15,046 bases of DNA. It comes from an uncultured Prevotella sp. (GTDB taxonomy: Bacteria; Bacteroidota; Bacteroidia; Bacteroidales; Bacteroidaceae). The stretch's first letter is position 1; the number at the start of each line of letters is the position of its first letter. Shown here piece after piece: positions 6,048-13,008 of this stretch. The stretch is taken from the NCBI GenBank assembly GCA_905211345.1, contig CAJMAO010000034.1, forward strand, positions 1 through 15,046, written 5' to 3'. The notes under the pieces are model-generated. The model was not told the origin of the DNA. It saw nothing but the letters and a program-made list of their open reading frames with translations, and made no database searches. The translations under genes and the position numbers were made by a program.

Positions 6048-7505
6048 ATGAGTGAAATCAAAAACCTGAAACCTGAGTGCATTTGGCGCAACTTCGACGC
6101 GCTGACACAAGTTCCGCGCCCGTCGGGCCACCTCGAGAAAGTGCAGCAGTTCCTGCTCGACTTTGCCAAACACGTAGGCGTAGAGGCTTTCAAGGACGAA
6201 GCCGAGAACATCGTTATGCGCAAACCTGCCACTCCGGGCATGGAAAACCGCAAGACCGTAATACTGCAAGCCCACATGGACATGGTGCCGCAGAAAGAGA
6301 AAGACAGCGCCCATAACTTCGAGACAGACCCGATACAAACCTACATCGACGGCGACTGGGTTAAGGCGAAGGGCACGACCCTCGGCGCCGACGACGGCCT
6401 TGGAGTGGCCGCAATAATGGCCGTAATGGAGGCTGACGACCTGAAACACGGCCCTATCGAGGCACTTATCACAGCCGACGAGGAGACCGGAATGTACGGT
6501 GCCAACCGCCTGCCGGCCGGAGAACTGGAGGGAGAGATACTCCTTAACCTCGACACCGAGGAGGAAGGCGAACTGATAATAGGCAGCGCCGGAGGCGTTG
6601 ACATCACCGCTACGCTGGAATATAAAGAGGAGGAAAGCGACAAGGACGACATCGCCGTGCGCCTTACGGTGAAAGGACTGAAGGGCGGACACTCCGGACT
6701 TGAAATCTCGGCAGGCCGCGGCAACGCCAACAAGATGCTCGTGCGCATACTCCGCGAGGCCATAGCCGACGACGAGGCGCGCCTCGCCTCATGGCATGGA
6801 GGCAACATGCGCAACGCCATTCCGCGCGAAGCCGAAGCCGTGCTCACGCTGCCGAAGGAAAACAGGGCCGACCTTGAAGACCTTGTAAACGACTACCGCG
6901 AGACGTTCAACGACGAATATAAAGGCATCGAGGGCGAAATATCGGTAACCCTAGAAGACGTAGAACTGCCTGCCAACGTTGTGCCACAGGAGATACAAGA
7001 CAACCTCGTCGACGCCGTTTACGCCGCACACGACGGCGTATGGCGCTACATACCGTCGATACCCAGCATCGTGGAGACATCGTCAAACCTCGCAATCGTC
7101 GACATCGAAGGCGGTAAGGCTGCCGTAAAAATCCTCGCCCGCAGCTCAAGCGAGACGAAAAAAGACGAACTGGCGACATCGCTCGAGAGCTGTTTCAACA
7201 TGGCCGGAATGAAAGTCGAACTGAGCGGAGCCTACGGCGGATGGGACCCGAACACCGACAGCGAACTCATAAAGCGTATGCGCAAGATATACAACGACCT
7301 GTTCGGCAACGAGCCTACGGTACAAGTTGTACACGCGGGACTGGAGTGCAGCATCATCCTTTCAAAATATCCGGGCCTCGACATCTGCTCTTTCGGCCCC
7401 ACGCTGCAATCTCCGCACACGCCTAACGAGCGCGCTTTCTGGCCGTCGACAACGAAATTCTGGGATTTATTGGTGAAGACCCTCGAGGAGATACCCGAGA
7501 AATAA
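6048..7505 (+). CDS. pepD: Aminoacyl-histidine dipeptidase (peptidase D, M20 family)
   Basis: This cytosolic dinuclear zinc peptidase cleaves dipeptides such as Xaa-His (carnosine-type) and serves peptide turnover. At 485 residues it has the same length as E. coli PepD. Its metal and catalytic residues sit at a constant offset of four from my recollection of that enzyme: H76 in HMDMVPQ (with D78), D115 in LGADDGLG, E145/E146 in ADEETGMYGA, D169 in LNLDTEEEG and H457 in SPHTPNE. The lid/dimerisation motif GLKGGHSGLEI follows the first half of the catalytic domain. There is no signal peptide. ATG 6048 starts the typical N-terminus (MSEIKNLKPE) without a Shine-Dalgarno. A complex inverted repeat separates it from the upstream gene, so it is probably an independent unit. 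Identity is secure; exact dipeptide preference cannot be read from sequence. Confidence 0.96.
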   Translation: MSEIKNLKPECIWRNFDALTQVPRPSGHLEKVQQFLLDFAKHVGVEAFKDEAENIVMRKPATPGMENRKTVILQAHMDMVPQKEKDSAHNFETDPIQTYIDGDWVKAKGTTLGADDGLGVAAIMAVMEADDLKHGPIEALITADEETGMYGANRLPAGELEGEILLNLDTEEEGELIIGSAGGVDITATLEYKEEESDKDDIAVRLTVKGLKGGHSGLEISAGRGNANKMLVRILREAIADDEARLASWHGGNMRNAIPREAEAVLTLPKENRADLEDLVNDYRETFNDEYKGIEGEISVTLEDVELPANVVPQEIQDNLVDAVYAAHDGVWRYIPSIPSIVETSSNLAIVDIEGGKAAVKILARSSSETKKDELATSLESCFNMAGMKVELSGAYGGWDPNTDSELIKRMRKIYNDLFGNEPTVQVVHAGLECSIILSKYPGLDICSFGPTLQSPHTPNERAFWPSTTKFWDLLVKTLEEIPEK

Positions 7506-7526
7506 TATCACGGCTTACGCCGACAC

Positions 7527-7614
7527 ATTTTCCAAAAGGCCGCCTTTCGCGCTGCGAAAGGCGGCCTTTTAGCGCACAATATGCCGTGTTTTGCGAGGCG
7601 ATTGACGGCATATT
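7527..7614. repeat. 22-bp periodic repeat array D, conserved part (four units)
   Basis: Units start at 7527, 7549, 7571 and 7593. Units 1 and 2 are in opposite orientation and form a perfect 17-bp stem (7534-7550 with 7554-7570) with a 3-nt loop, which probably terminates pepD transcripts. Units 3 and 4 form a perfect 11-bp stem, CAATATGCCGT (7577-7587) with ACGGCATATTG (7605-7615). Unit 3 carries the variant core CAATATGCCGTGTTTT, which also appears with one change in array E. Confidence 0.85.
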
Positions 7615-7658
7615 GGGACGACACTCATAATCCGCTTATTATCAATAAGTTACAAACA

Positions 7659-7790
7659 TGGCAAAGAAAGCCGTCCAAACGGGTCGTTTAGACGGCCCAT
7701 ACGTTAAGTTTTAACGGTTCTAACAGGTAGTTTAAACGGTTCATGCGTATCGTGAAAGCCGTTATTACGGTTTGCTAAAAAGACGCTTTT
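7659..7790. repeat. Degenerate continuation of array D with a 14-bp direct repeat
   Basis: AGTTTTAACGGTTC (7707-7720) and AGTTTAAACGGTTC (7729-7742) differ at one base and are spaced exactly 22 bp. A third copy at 7685-7698 matches 10 of 14 positions. GAAAGCCGT recurs at 7666 and 7754, 88 bp (four periods) apart. The last unit (7769-7790, ending AAAAAGACGCTTTT) is exactly 11 periods from the start of array D. GCCGTC (7670-7675) and GACGGC (7691-7696) also form an imperfect hairpin. The stretch lies between pepD and the acyltransferase promoter. Confidence 0.55.
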
Positions 7791-7902
7791 AAAACATCAC
7801 GCCCCGGTATCCTAACGCCTGAAACCATGCGCCGGTCGTATCTATTTCCGTAAAATATCATAAAAACGGCAGCGAAAGGCTGTGCCACGGCTGTAAAATC
7901 AC

Positions 7903-7910
7903 TACTTTTG
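7903..7910 (+). promoter_or_regulatory. -7 box of the acyltransferase gene promoter
   Basis: TACTTTTG is a perfect Bacteroidetes -7 box. The best -33 candidate is TGTG at 7881-7884, one mismatch with an 18-bp spacer. Transcription would start near 7917, at or after the GTG at 7916, so the ATG at 7937 is the likelier start. Confidence 0.6.
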
Positions 7911-7936
7911 CAACCGTGAACAACCGTACAAGCGAA

Positions 7937-8878
7937 ATGCAAAACCGTGTAAGAGAGATTGATTTCCTGAAATGCGTGTTCATCATCCTCATGGTGATGT
8001 TCCACTTAGTGTACTTCGGCGACAAGTATCCTTACGCCAAGCAGGTGGTCTACACGTTCCACATGCCGGCCTTCCTAGTCATATCCGGCTATCTGGCCAA
8101 CATGTCGAAAGGCGCGCGGCAACTGCTAAATCAGGTGAAATGGCTGTTCATACCGTATGCCGTAATGGAGGCGGGCTACGTAGTCATGGCCTCGATACTG
8201 CCCATACGCGAACACATCGACAGCCTTACCGTTGCCGTGTTCGCCGAAAAGCTACTGCTGCATCCGCTCGGCCCGTACTGGTATCTGCACACGCTCATCG
8301 TGTGCTACCTTACTTATTACGCCGTGAGCCGCCTCAGGCCGCGCCTCGGCGTAGTGCCGTTTATGTGCGTGCTGGGCGTGACGTTCTACGCGCTTGTGGA
8401 ACTGACGCACATCGTGCAGATTAGCAACGCCTTGTATTTCATGGCCGGAGTGCTTGTAAGACAGAGCGGCGTGAAGCTCATGCAAGTGTTCCGCCCATCG
8501 CTCTTGGCCGCCGTGCCGCTGGCCGTATTCTGCATCGCAAGTCCCGATGAGATGTACAAACAGACGCTGACCGGCGTCATCGTGACATATCTTGTTATAT
8601 GCCTCAGCCTCGGAGTTTACCCGTTACTGGCCGAAAAGGCGAAGCGCGTGGCCTGCTTCATCGGAGAAAACACGCTGGCCATACTCCTATTCTCGCCCAT
8701 TTTCACCATTTTGGCCAAGCGGTTCGTGCCAATACTGGCTTTCGACCCTACGGCATTGCTTTTCGCCACGGCGTCAACGGTATTCACAATAGCAGGCAGC
8801 CTTGCCGTGGCATACGTCATGGACAGGCTAATGCTGTCGCGCTGGTTCAGCGGAAAAAACCTGTACAATAACGCCTGA
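7937..8878 (+). CDS. Acyltransferase-3 family integral membrane protein
   Basis: The 313-residue protein is an inner-membrane O-acyltransferase-like protein (PF01757), a family that acetylates or otherwise acylates exopolysaccharides, lipopolysaccharide or other surface glycans. The opening REIDFLKCVFIILMVMFH has the family's basic residue and membrane helix ending in the conserved His (H23), the proposed catalytic residue. HMPAFLVISGYL is the family's second hallmark motif, and LGPYWYLHTLIVCY a third. About eight to ten hydrophobic helices follow to the C-terminus. It is shorter than OafA-type proteins and has no SGNH domain. ATG 7937 is preferred over GTG 7916 because of the promoter position. 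No glycan biosynthesis genes are adjacent, so the acceptor cannot be predicted. The family is secure, the substrate unknown. Confidence 0.9.
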   Translation: MQNRVREIDFLKCVFIILMVMFHLVYFGDKYPYAKQVVYTFHMPAFLVISGYLANMSKGARQLLNQVKWLFIPYAVMEAGYVVMASILPIREHIDSLTVAVFAEKLLLHPLGPYWYLHTLIVCYLTYYAVSRLRPRLGVVPFMCVLGVTFYALVELTHIVQISNALYFMAGVLVRQSGVKLMQVFRPSLLAAVPLAVFCIASPDEMYKQTLTGVIVTYLVICLSLGVYPLLAEKAKRVACFIGENTLAILLFSPIFTILAKRFVPILAFDPTALLFATASTVFTIAGSLAVAYVMDRLMLSRWFSGKNLYNNA

Positions 8879-8918
8879 AAAGCAAAATTCAAAATCTTTT
8901 CAAGCGTTTTTATTTTGC
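8876..8918 (+). terminator. Weak AT-rich hairpins after the acyltransferase gene
   Basis: TGAAAAG (8876-8882) can pair with CTTTTCA (8896-8902), or GCAAAAT (8882-8888) with ATTTTGC (8912-8918), followed by T-rich sequence. Stems are only 7 bp and AT-rich, so termination is uncertain. The second stem overlaps the -33 element of the corA promoter. Confidence 0.3.
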
Positions 8919-8944
8919 GTTTTTACGTTTTTTGCCTAATTTTG
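8914..8944 (+). promoter_or_regulatory. Consensus Bacteroidetes promoter of the corA-like gene
   Basis: TTTG (8914-8917), a 19-bp spacer and TAATTTTG (8937-8944) match the -33/-7 consensus exactly. Transcription would start near 8951, giving a leader of about 124 nt before the ATG at 9075. Confidence 0.8.
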
Positions 8945-8972
8945 CACCGCAAAACAGAAATTCAACACTTAT

Positions 8973-9008
8973 ATGGACGACTATCACGCGGAAACGATGG
9001 ATTTGTAA
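8973..9008 (+). CDS. Possible 11-residue leader peptide in the corA-like mRNA
   Basis: ATG at 8973 opens an 11-codon frame (MDDYHAETMDL) ending TAA, inside the leader between the consensus promoter and the transporter gene. Four of its 11 residues are acidic, two directly after the Met. It has no Shine-Dalgarno. In enterobacteria, Mg2+ transporter mRNAs carry short leader ORFs whose translation controls Rho-dependent termination; similarity of arrangement is all that can be claimed here. It could easily be a chance ORF. Confidence 0.3.
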   Translation: MDDYHAETMDL

Positions 9009-9061
9009 AGTGAGAAGGCACGGCTCCCAGATGCGGTCTTCCCACAAAACTTAACATTATC

Positions 9062-9066
9062 GGAGG
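9062..9066 (+). promoter_or_regulatory. Strong Shine-Dalgarno before the corA-like gene
   Basis: GGAGG lies 8 nt before the ATG at 9075, an ideal position. No other gene in the window has one, and Bacteroidetes generally do not depend on this element. It fixes the start codon of this gene. Confidence 0.65.
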
Positions 9067-9074
9067 ATTAGCAA

Positions 9075-10001
9075 ATGAGAACATACTGGAACACCAACAA
9101 AGGCCTGAAGCAGATAGCCCAGTGGGAACCTAACTGCTGGATACAAGTGACATGTCCTACGGAAGACGACCAACGTCTTCTTGAAGATGAATTTAAGATA
9201 CCCGATTATTTCCTTTCCGACATCAGCGACAACGACGAGCGCGCCCGTTACGAGTACGACGACGGCTGGATGCTGATAATATTGCGTATCCCGTTCGTAA
9301 AGGAGATACGTTCGCGCACGCCTTATACCACCGTGCCGCTCGGCATCATACACAAGCGCGACGTGACGATAACCGTATGCTTCCACGAGACGAACATGAT
9401 GATAGACTTCGTGAGCTACCAACAGAAACGCGGCGAAGGATTCACCGACTATGTTGACATGATATTCCGCCTGTTCCTTTCGTCGGCCGTATGGTACCTG
9501 AAACGGCTGAAGCAAATCAACAACCTCATAGAGAAAGCCAAGCGCAACCTCGACCGCGAGGTGAACAACGAGTCGCTCATCGGCCTGTCGCGCCTGCAAG
9601 ACTCGCTGACCTACTTCATCACATCCATCCGCGGCAACGAGAACCTTCTGGCCAAACTGAAATTCAAGCTGCAAGTGGACGAACTTGACGCCGACCTCAT
9701 CGAGGACGTGAACATCGAGATGAGCCAGGCGCGCGAGACAACAAACATATACTCAGACATCCTTGAGTCGACAATGGAAACATACTCGAGCATCATCAAC
9801 AACAACATGAACACCGTGATGCGTACGCTCACCTCGGTATCGATAATCCTGATGTTTCCAACGCTGATAGCCAGTATTTTCGGAATGAACCTTATCAACG
9901 GCATGGAAGGCAACAAGTTCGGCTTCCTTATCGCGATAGTCGTGTCGGCGCTTATTTCGGGCATTTCGTGGTGGATTTTCCGTCATAAACGGCTCATTTA
10001 G
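9075..10001 (+). CDS. corA: CorA-family magnesium/divalent cation transporter
   Basis: CorA is a homopentameric inner-membrane channel for Mg2+ (and Co2+ or Ni2+). The 308-residue protein has the family layout: a large cytoplasmic N-terminal domain, a long helical segment from about residue 140 to 255 that includes the stalk helix, and two C-terminal membrane helices. The selectivity motif GMN is at 270-272 at the end of the first membrane helix (SIILMFPTLIASIF), followed by the short periplasmic loop LINGMEGNKFG. The C-terminus HKRLI is basic and cytoplasmic, as usual. Length is close to E. coli CorA (316). ATG 9075 is fixed by a GGAGG 8 nt upstream. It has its own consensus promoter and a 124-nt leader that may regulate expression. 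The family is certain; Mg2+ as main substrate is the usual inference for GMN proteins. Confidence 0.93.
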   Translation: MRTYWNTNKGLKQIAQWEPNCWIQVTCPTEDDQRLLEDEFKIPDYFLSDISDNDERARYEYDDGWMLIILRIPFVKEIRSRTPYTTVPLGIIHKRDVTITVCFHETNMMIDFVSYQQKRGEGFTDYVDMIFRLFLSSAVWYLKRLKQINNLIEKAKRNLDREVNNESLIGLSRLQDSLTYFITSIRGNENLLAKLKFKLQVDELDADLIEDVNIEMSQARETTNIYSDILESTMETYSSIINNNMNTVMRTLTSVSIILMFPTLIASIFGMNLINGMEGNKFGFLIAIVVSALISGISWWIFRHKRLI

Positions 10002-10030
10002 ACACGAAAAGGCGTTTTTTTCAGAAATAG

Positions 10031-10063
10031 TTTAGGCATTTACAATATTTTTAATTAAGTTTG
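10031..10063 (+). promoter_or_regulatory. Promoter of the DUF349 gene
   Basis: TAAGTTTG (10056-10063) is a perfect -7 box; TTTA (10031-10034), one base off TTTG, lies 21 bp upstream. Transcription would begin near 10070, giving a leader of about 177 nt before the ATG at 10247. Confidence 0.6.
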
Positions 10064-10133
10064 CACACCTATAATATATTAGTCAACAAGCAGGCAAGAC
10101 ACAAGCAAACAAGGCGGCTAAAACAATTAAATC

Positions 10134-10250
10134 ATGAAAACAAAAAGACAAACACCACCGTTTTCTTGTCATTTTTTAATTGTTGATAGCCATAACAATC
10201 CACCTTGTTTACCGCCGACGGCGGCTTGTCTACTAAAAACTTTTACATGA
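10134..10250 (+). CDS. Possible 38-residue upstream ORF overlapping the DUF349 start
   Basis: ATG 10134 opens a 38-codon frame (MKTKRQTPPFSCHFLIVD...) whose TGA overlaps the next gene's ATG as ATGA (10247-10250), the arrangement used for translational coupling. It has three Cys and several Pro and resembles no family I know. The leader also contains a hairpin CCGCC-GAC-GGCGG at about 10212-10224. It further has a long-range pairing of AAACAAGG (10107-10114) with CCTTGTTT (10202-10209), so the frame may instead be a by-product of a structured leader. Confidence 0.3.
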   Translation: MKTKRQTPPFSCHFLIVDSHNNPPCLPPTAACLLKTFT

Positions 10251-12139
10251 TGGACTCTCAAGAAAACACTCTCGGTCAAGAAAAAACAGAGGAACTGCAA
10301 AACACCGCACCGGCTGAAAACGGCAATATGGACGGCGGCGACACCGTAATGAATAACGAAACAGAAAACACTACGGCGGCGCAGACCGGCACGGCGGCTG
10401 AAAACGGGACAGTCGACGGCGAGACACCTGAACATAAAAAAGCGTACAAGACTAAGAAAGAGGTGATTGAACGCATAAAAGAAATCGCCCACAGTACCGA
10501 TAATCCCAAGAAAGATGAAGTAGAATACCTCAAAAACGCTTTCTACAAACTGCACTTCGCCGAGCGTGAAGCTGACATGAAAACCTATATCGAAGGCGGA
10601 GGCGACCCGTCAACTTACAAAGCATTGCCGGATGCCGACGAGGAAGTGTTCAAGGCCGAGATGAGCGTCATAAAGGAAAAACGCGCAAAACTGTTCCTAG
10701 AACAAGAAAAAGAAAAACAGGAAAACCTCAAAAAGAAACTCGACATAATTGAGAAGATAAAGGCCATGGTGACTTCGCCTGAGGAGGCGAACAAGTCATA
10801 CCAAGACTTCAAAAAACTGCAACAGGAGTGGAAAGACATAAAACTCGTGCCGGCAGAAAAGGCTAACGAGCTATGGCGCAACTACCAGTTGTACGTCGAA
10901 CAATACTACGACTTGCTGAAACTGAACAGTGAAGCGCGCGAGTATGACTTCAAAAAGAACCTCGAAATAAAGACCCGCTTATGTGAAGCGGCCGAAAAAC
11001 TGGCCGACGAAAGCGACGTAATAAGCGCCTTCCACCAGTTACAAAAACTGCATCAGGAATACCGCGAGACCGGTCCCGTAGCCAAAGAGCTGCGCGAGGA
11101 AATGTGGGCACGCTTCAAGGCGGCCTCGACAATAGTGAACAAACGCCATCAACAGCACTTTGAAGAACTGCGCGCCAAAGAGGAAGAAAACCTCGAAAAG
11201 AAGACCGCATTATGTGAAAAGGTTGAGGAAATAGCAAAAGCCGAAGTGAAAAACGCATCCGAATGGGACAAGAAAACTAAGGAAATAATCGACATTCAGG
11301 CCGAATGGAAAACCATAGGCTTCGCCCCACAGAAGATGAACGTCAAGATATTCGAGCGTTTTCGTGCCGCATGTGACGACTTCTTCGGCAAAAAGGCCGA
11401 ATACTTCAAGGCCATGAAGCAACAGTTCTCAGACAATGCAGAGAAGAAAAAAGCCCTAGTTGAACAGGCCCAAGCACTGCAAGACAGCACCGACTGGAAA
11501 GCCACGAGCGATAAACTCATAGCCTTGCAGAAAGAATGGAAGACCATAGGAATGGTTCCGAAGAAACTGGGCGACAAGCTATGGAACGACTTTCTCACCG
11601 CCTGCAACCACTTCTTTGACGCCCGCAACAACGCAAACGCAGGCACACGCAACGAAGAACGGGCCAATTTAGAGAAGAAACGCGGAATCATAGAGCAACT
11701 TAAAGCATTGGCCGAGGCCGCCGAAGAAAACGCGCAAGAGAAAGTCCGCGAACTCGTTGAGCAATACAACGCCATAGGCCACGTGCCGTTCAAGGAGAAG
11801 GACAAGCTCTACAAAGAATACCACGACATACTTGACAAACTGTACAAGGAACTTAACATATCAACGGCACGCCGCAAGTTAGACAAGTTTAAGAGCAACT
11901 TGAAGAACGTGGCGGAAAGAGGCGGCGACGCACTTGACAACGAACGCTCGCGCCTGATGCGCCAATATGAATCGCTAAAACAGGAAGTACAGACATACGA
12001 AAACAACATAGGCTTCCTTAACGCGTCAAGCAAGAAAGGCAATTCTCTTATCGAAGAAATGAACCGCAAGGTACAGAAGCTAAAAGACGACATGAACCTT
12101 GTAAAGGAAAAGATAAAAGCCATTGACGCTGAAAACTGA
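10247..12139 (+). CDS. DUF349 repeat protein, helical coiled-coil
   Basis: The 630-residue, strongly charged protein is almost entirely predicted helix. After an acidic, low-complexity N-terminus (about 1-60, rich in Glu, Asn and Thr) come at least five DUF349 repeats (PF03993). Their hallmark (EW/EY, then K.IG or similar, then VP, then a helix with W or F) starts near residues 194, 271, 353, 430 and 506, a spacing of 76-82. Examples are EWKTIGFAPQKM and EWKTIGMVPKKL. A degenerate repeat probably precedes them at about 70-150. The C-terminal 100 residues form a coiled coil (YESLKQEVQTYENNIGFLN). No signal peptide or membrane helix is seen, so it is probably cytosolic. ATG 10247 is preferred over the in-frame TTG 10205; ATG 10250 is also possible. 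The family is secure, but its molecular function is not established. Confidence 0.9.
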   Translation: MMDSQENTLGQEKTEELQNTAPAENGNMDGGDTVMNNETENTTAAQTGTAAENGTVDGETPEHKKAYKTKKEVIERIKEIAHSTDNPKKDEVEYLKNAFYKLHFAEREADMKTYIEGGGDPSTYKALPDADEEVFKAEMSVIKEKRAKLFLEQEKEKQENLKKKLDIIEKIKAMVTSPEEANKSYQDFKKLQQEWKDIKLVPAEKANELWRNYQLYVEQYYDLLKLNSEAREYDFKKNLEIKTRLCEAAEKLADESDVISAFHQLQKLHQEYRETGPVAKELREEMWARFKAASTIVNKRHQQHFEELRAKEEENLEKKTALCEKVEEIAKAEVKNASEWDKKTKEIIDIQAEWKTIGFAPQKMNVKIFERFRAACDDFFGKKAEYFKAMKQQFSDNAEKKKALVEQAQALQDSTDWKATSDKLIALQKEWKTIGMVPKKLGDKLWNDFLTACNHFFDARNNANAGTRNEERANLEKKRGIIEQLKALAEAAEENAQEKVRELVEQYNAIGHVPFKEKDKLYKEYHDILDKLYKELNISTARRKLDKFKSNLKNVAERGGDALDNERSRLMRQYESLKQEVQTYENNIGFLNASSKKGNSLIEEMNRKVQKLKDDMNLVKEKIKAIDAEN

Positions 12140-12149
12140 CAAATTAAAG

Positions 12150-12228
12150 GTTAAGAGTTAAGAATTAAGAAAGATAACATCGTTATTAGATCAATAAATG
12201 GCGGTTTTCTTAATTCTTAACTCTTAAC
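12150..12228 (+). terminator. 23-bp perfect inverted repeat after the DUF349 gene
   Basis: The arms 12150-12172 and 12206-12228 are perfectly complementary over 23 bp and consist of TTAAGAG/TTAAGAA-like heptads. The 33-nt loop contains a smaller stem (ATAAC-ATC-GTTAT), and the right arm runs into six T. The form suits a terminator for the DUF349 transcript. The same heptad family makes the imperfect inverted repeat at 5887-6014, so this is also a dispersed repeat. Confidence 0.65.
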
Positions 12229-12252
12229 TTTTTTATTACAAAAACATTTCCA

Positions 12253-12924
12253 ATGAAACGCATTACCTCCCTTTTCATACTTTTACTCATAATCACCGCA
12301 ACCTCAGCGCAAACCCTGAAAGAGTGGCGCGACTCGCTCGACGTAATAAACAAGCGAATCGAACTGCACCCCCAATCGCTTGAACTGAAACTCGAAAAAG
12401 CCGCCATAAGCCTGCAGTTGCTTGAATGGGAAGACGCTATAGAAGCATGCAACGAAGTGACGGAAAAAGACATGAACAACCTGTCGGCTTTATTCTACAG
12501 GGCATACGCCAACAATAACCTGCGCCGTTACGAACTGGCAAGAAACGACTACGAACACTTTTTGCGCATATCGCCACGCAACTTGGAGGCAAGAATAGGG
12601 CTGGCCTACACGTATTCAAAAATGGGCAAAGACATGGAAGCTCTCGACGAACTGAACAATCTCGTAGAAATGCATCCCGACAGCAGTGTGGCTTACGCGG
12701 CCAGAGCCGAACAGGAAAAAAGCATGAAGGAATATGACACAGCACTGTTCGACCTTGACGAGGCCCTGAAAAGAGACCCCGAAAACCGCGACTACATGAT
12801 TTCAAAGGTGGAAACGCTCATCGCCCTCGGCCGGAAAAGAGAAGCGAGAAACACGCTTGACGAAGCTGTCAGCAAAGGCGTTCAGCGCGGGCTGCTGCGC
12901 GAATGGTATGAAAAGTGCAAATAA
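12253..12924 (+). CDS. Secreted TPR-repeat protein
   Basis: The 223-residue product has a signal peptide (MKRITSLFILLLIITATSA, cut near 19 before QTLKEW) and no lipobox, so it is predicted to be periplasmic. The mature part is made of tandem TPR helices: a 34-residue rhythm is visible in LEWEDAIEACNEV, LRRYELARNDYEHFLRISP, MGKDMEALDELNNLVEMHP, MKEYDTALFDLDEALKRDP and LGRKREARNTLDEAV. These give about five repeats, including the typical Pro after helix B. TPR proteins act as binding scaffolds, so no enzymatic role is implied. It lies 113 bp after the DUF349 gene, separated by a terminator-like inverted repeat. No good promoter was found in the gap, so read-through expression is possible. The fold is sure, the partner unknown. 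Confidence 0.88.
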   Translation: MKRITSLFILLLIITATSAQTLKEWRDSLDVINKRIELHPQSLELKLEKAAISLQLLEWEDAIEACNEVTEKDMNNLSALFYRAYANNNLRRYELARNDYEHFLRISPRNLEARIGLAYTYSKMGKDMEALDELNNLVEMHPDSSVAYAARAEQEKSMKEYDTALFDLDEALKRDPENRDYMISKVETLIALGRKREARNTLDEAVSKGVQRGLLREWYEKCK

Positions 12925-12954
12925 AAGCAAAATAAAAGCAACAACATAATATAT

Positions 12955-12993
12955 AAAAAGCGGTATGGCTTACGGCAAGCCATATCGCTTTTT
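12955..12993. terminator. Bidirectional terminator between convergent genes
   Basis: A 17-bp stem (12955-12971 with 12977-12993) contains one G-U pair and a loop of ACGGC. It has a run of A on the left and T on the right, so it can terminate both the TPR gene (plus) and the glycosidase gene (minus). Confidence 0.88.
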
Positions 12994-13008
12994 GTTTGCG
13001 CCGAAGGC

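Noticed and set aside
8951..9074. Known Mg2+ riboswitch (M-box) in the corA leader
   Set aside because: The leader is too short and lacks the M-box stems I can recall; only a weak hairpin and a short ORF are visible.
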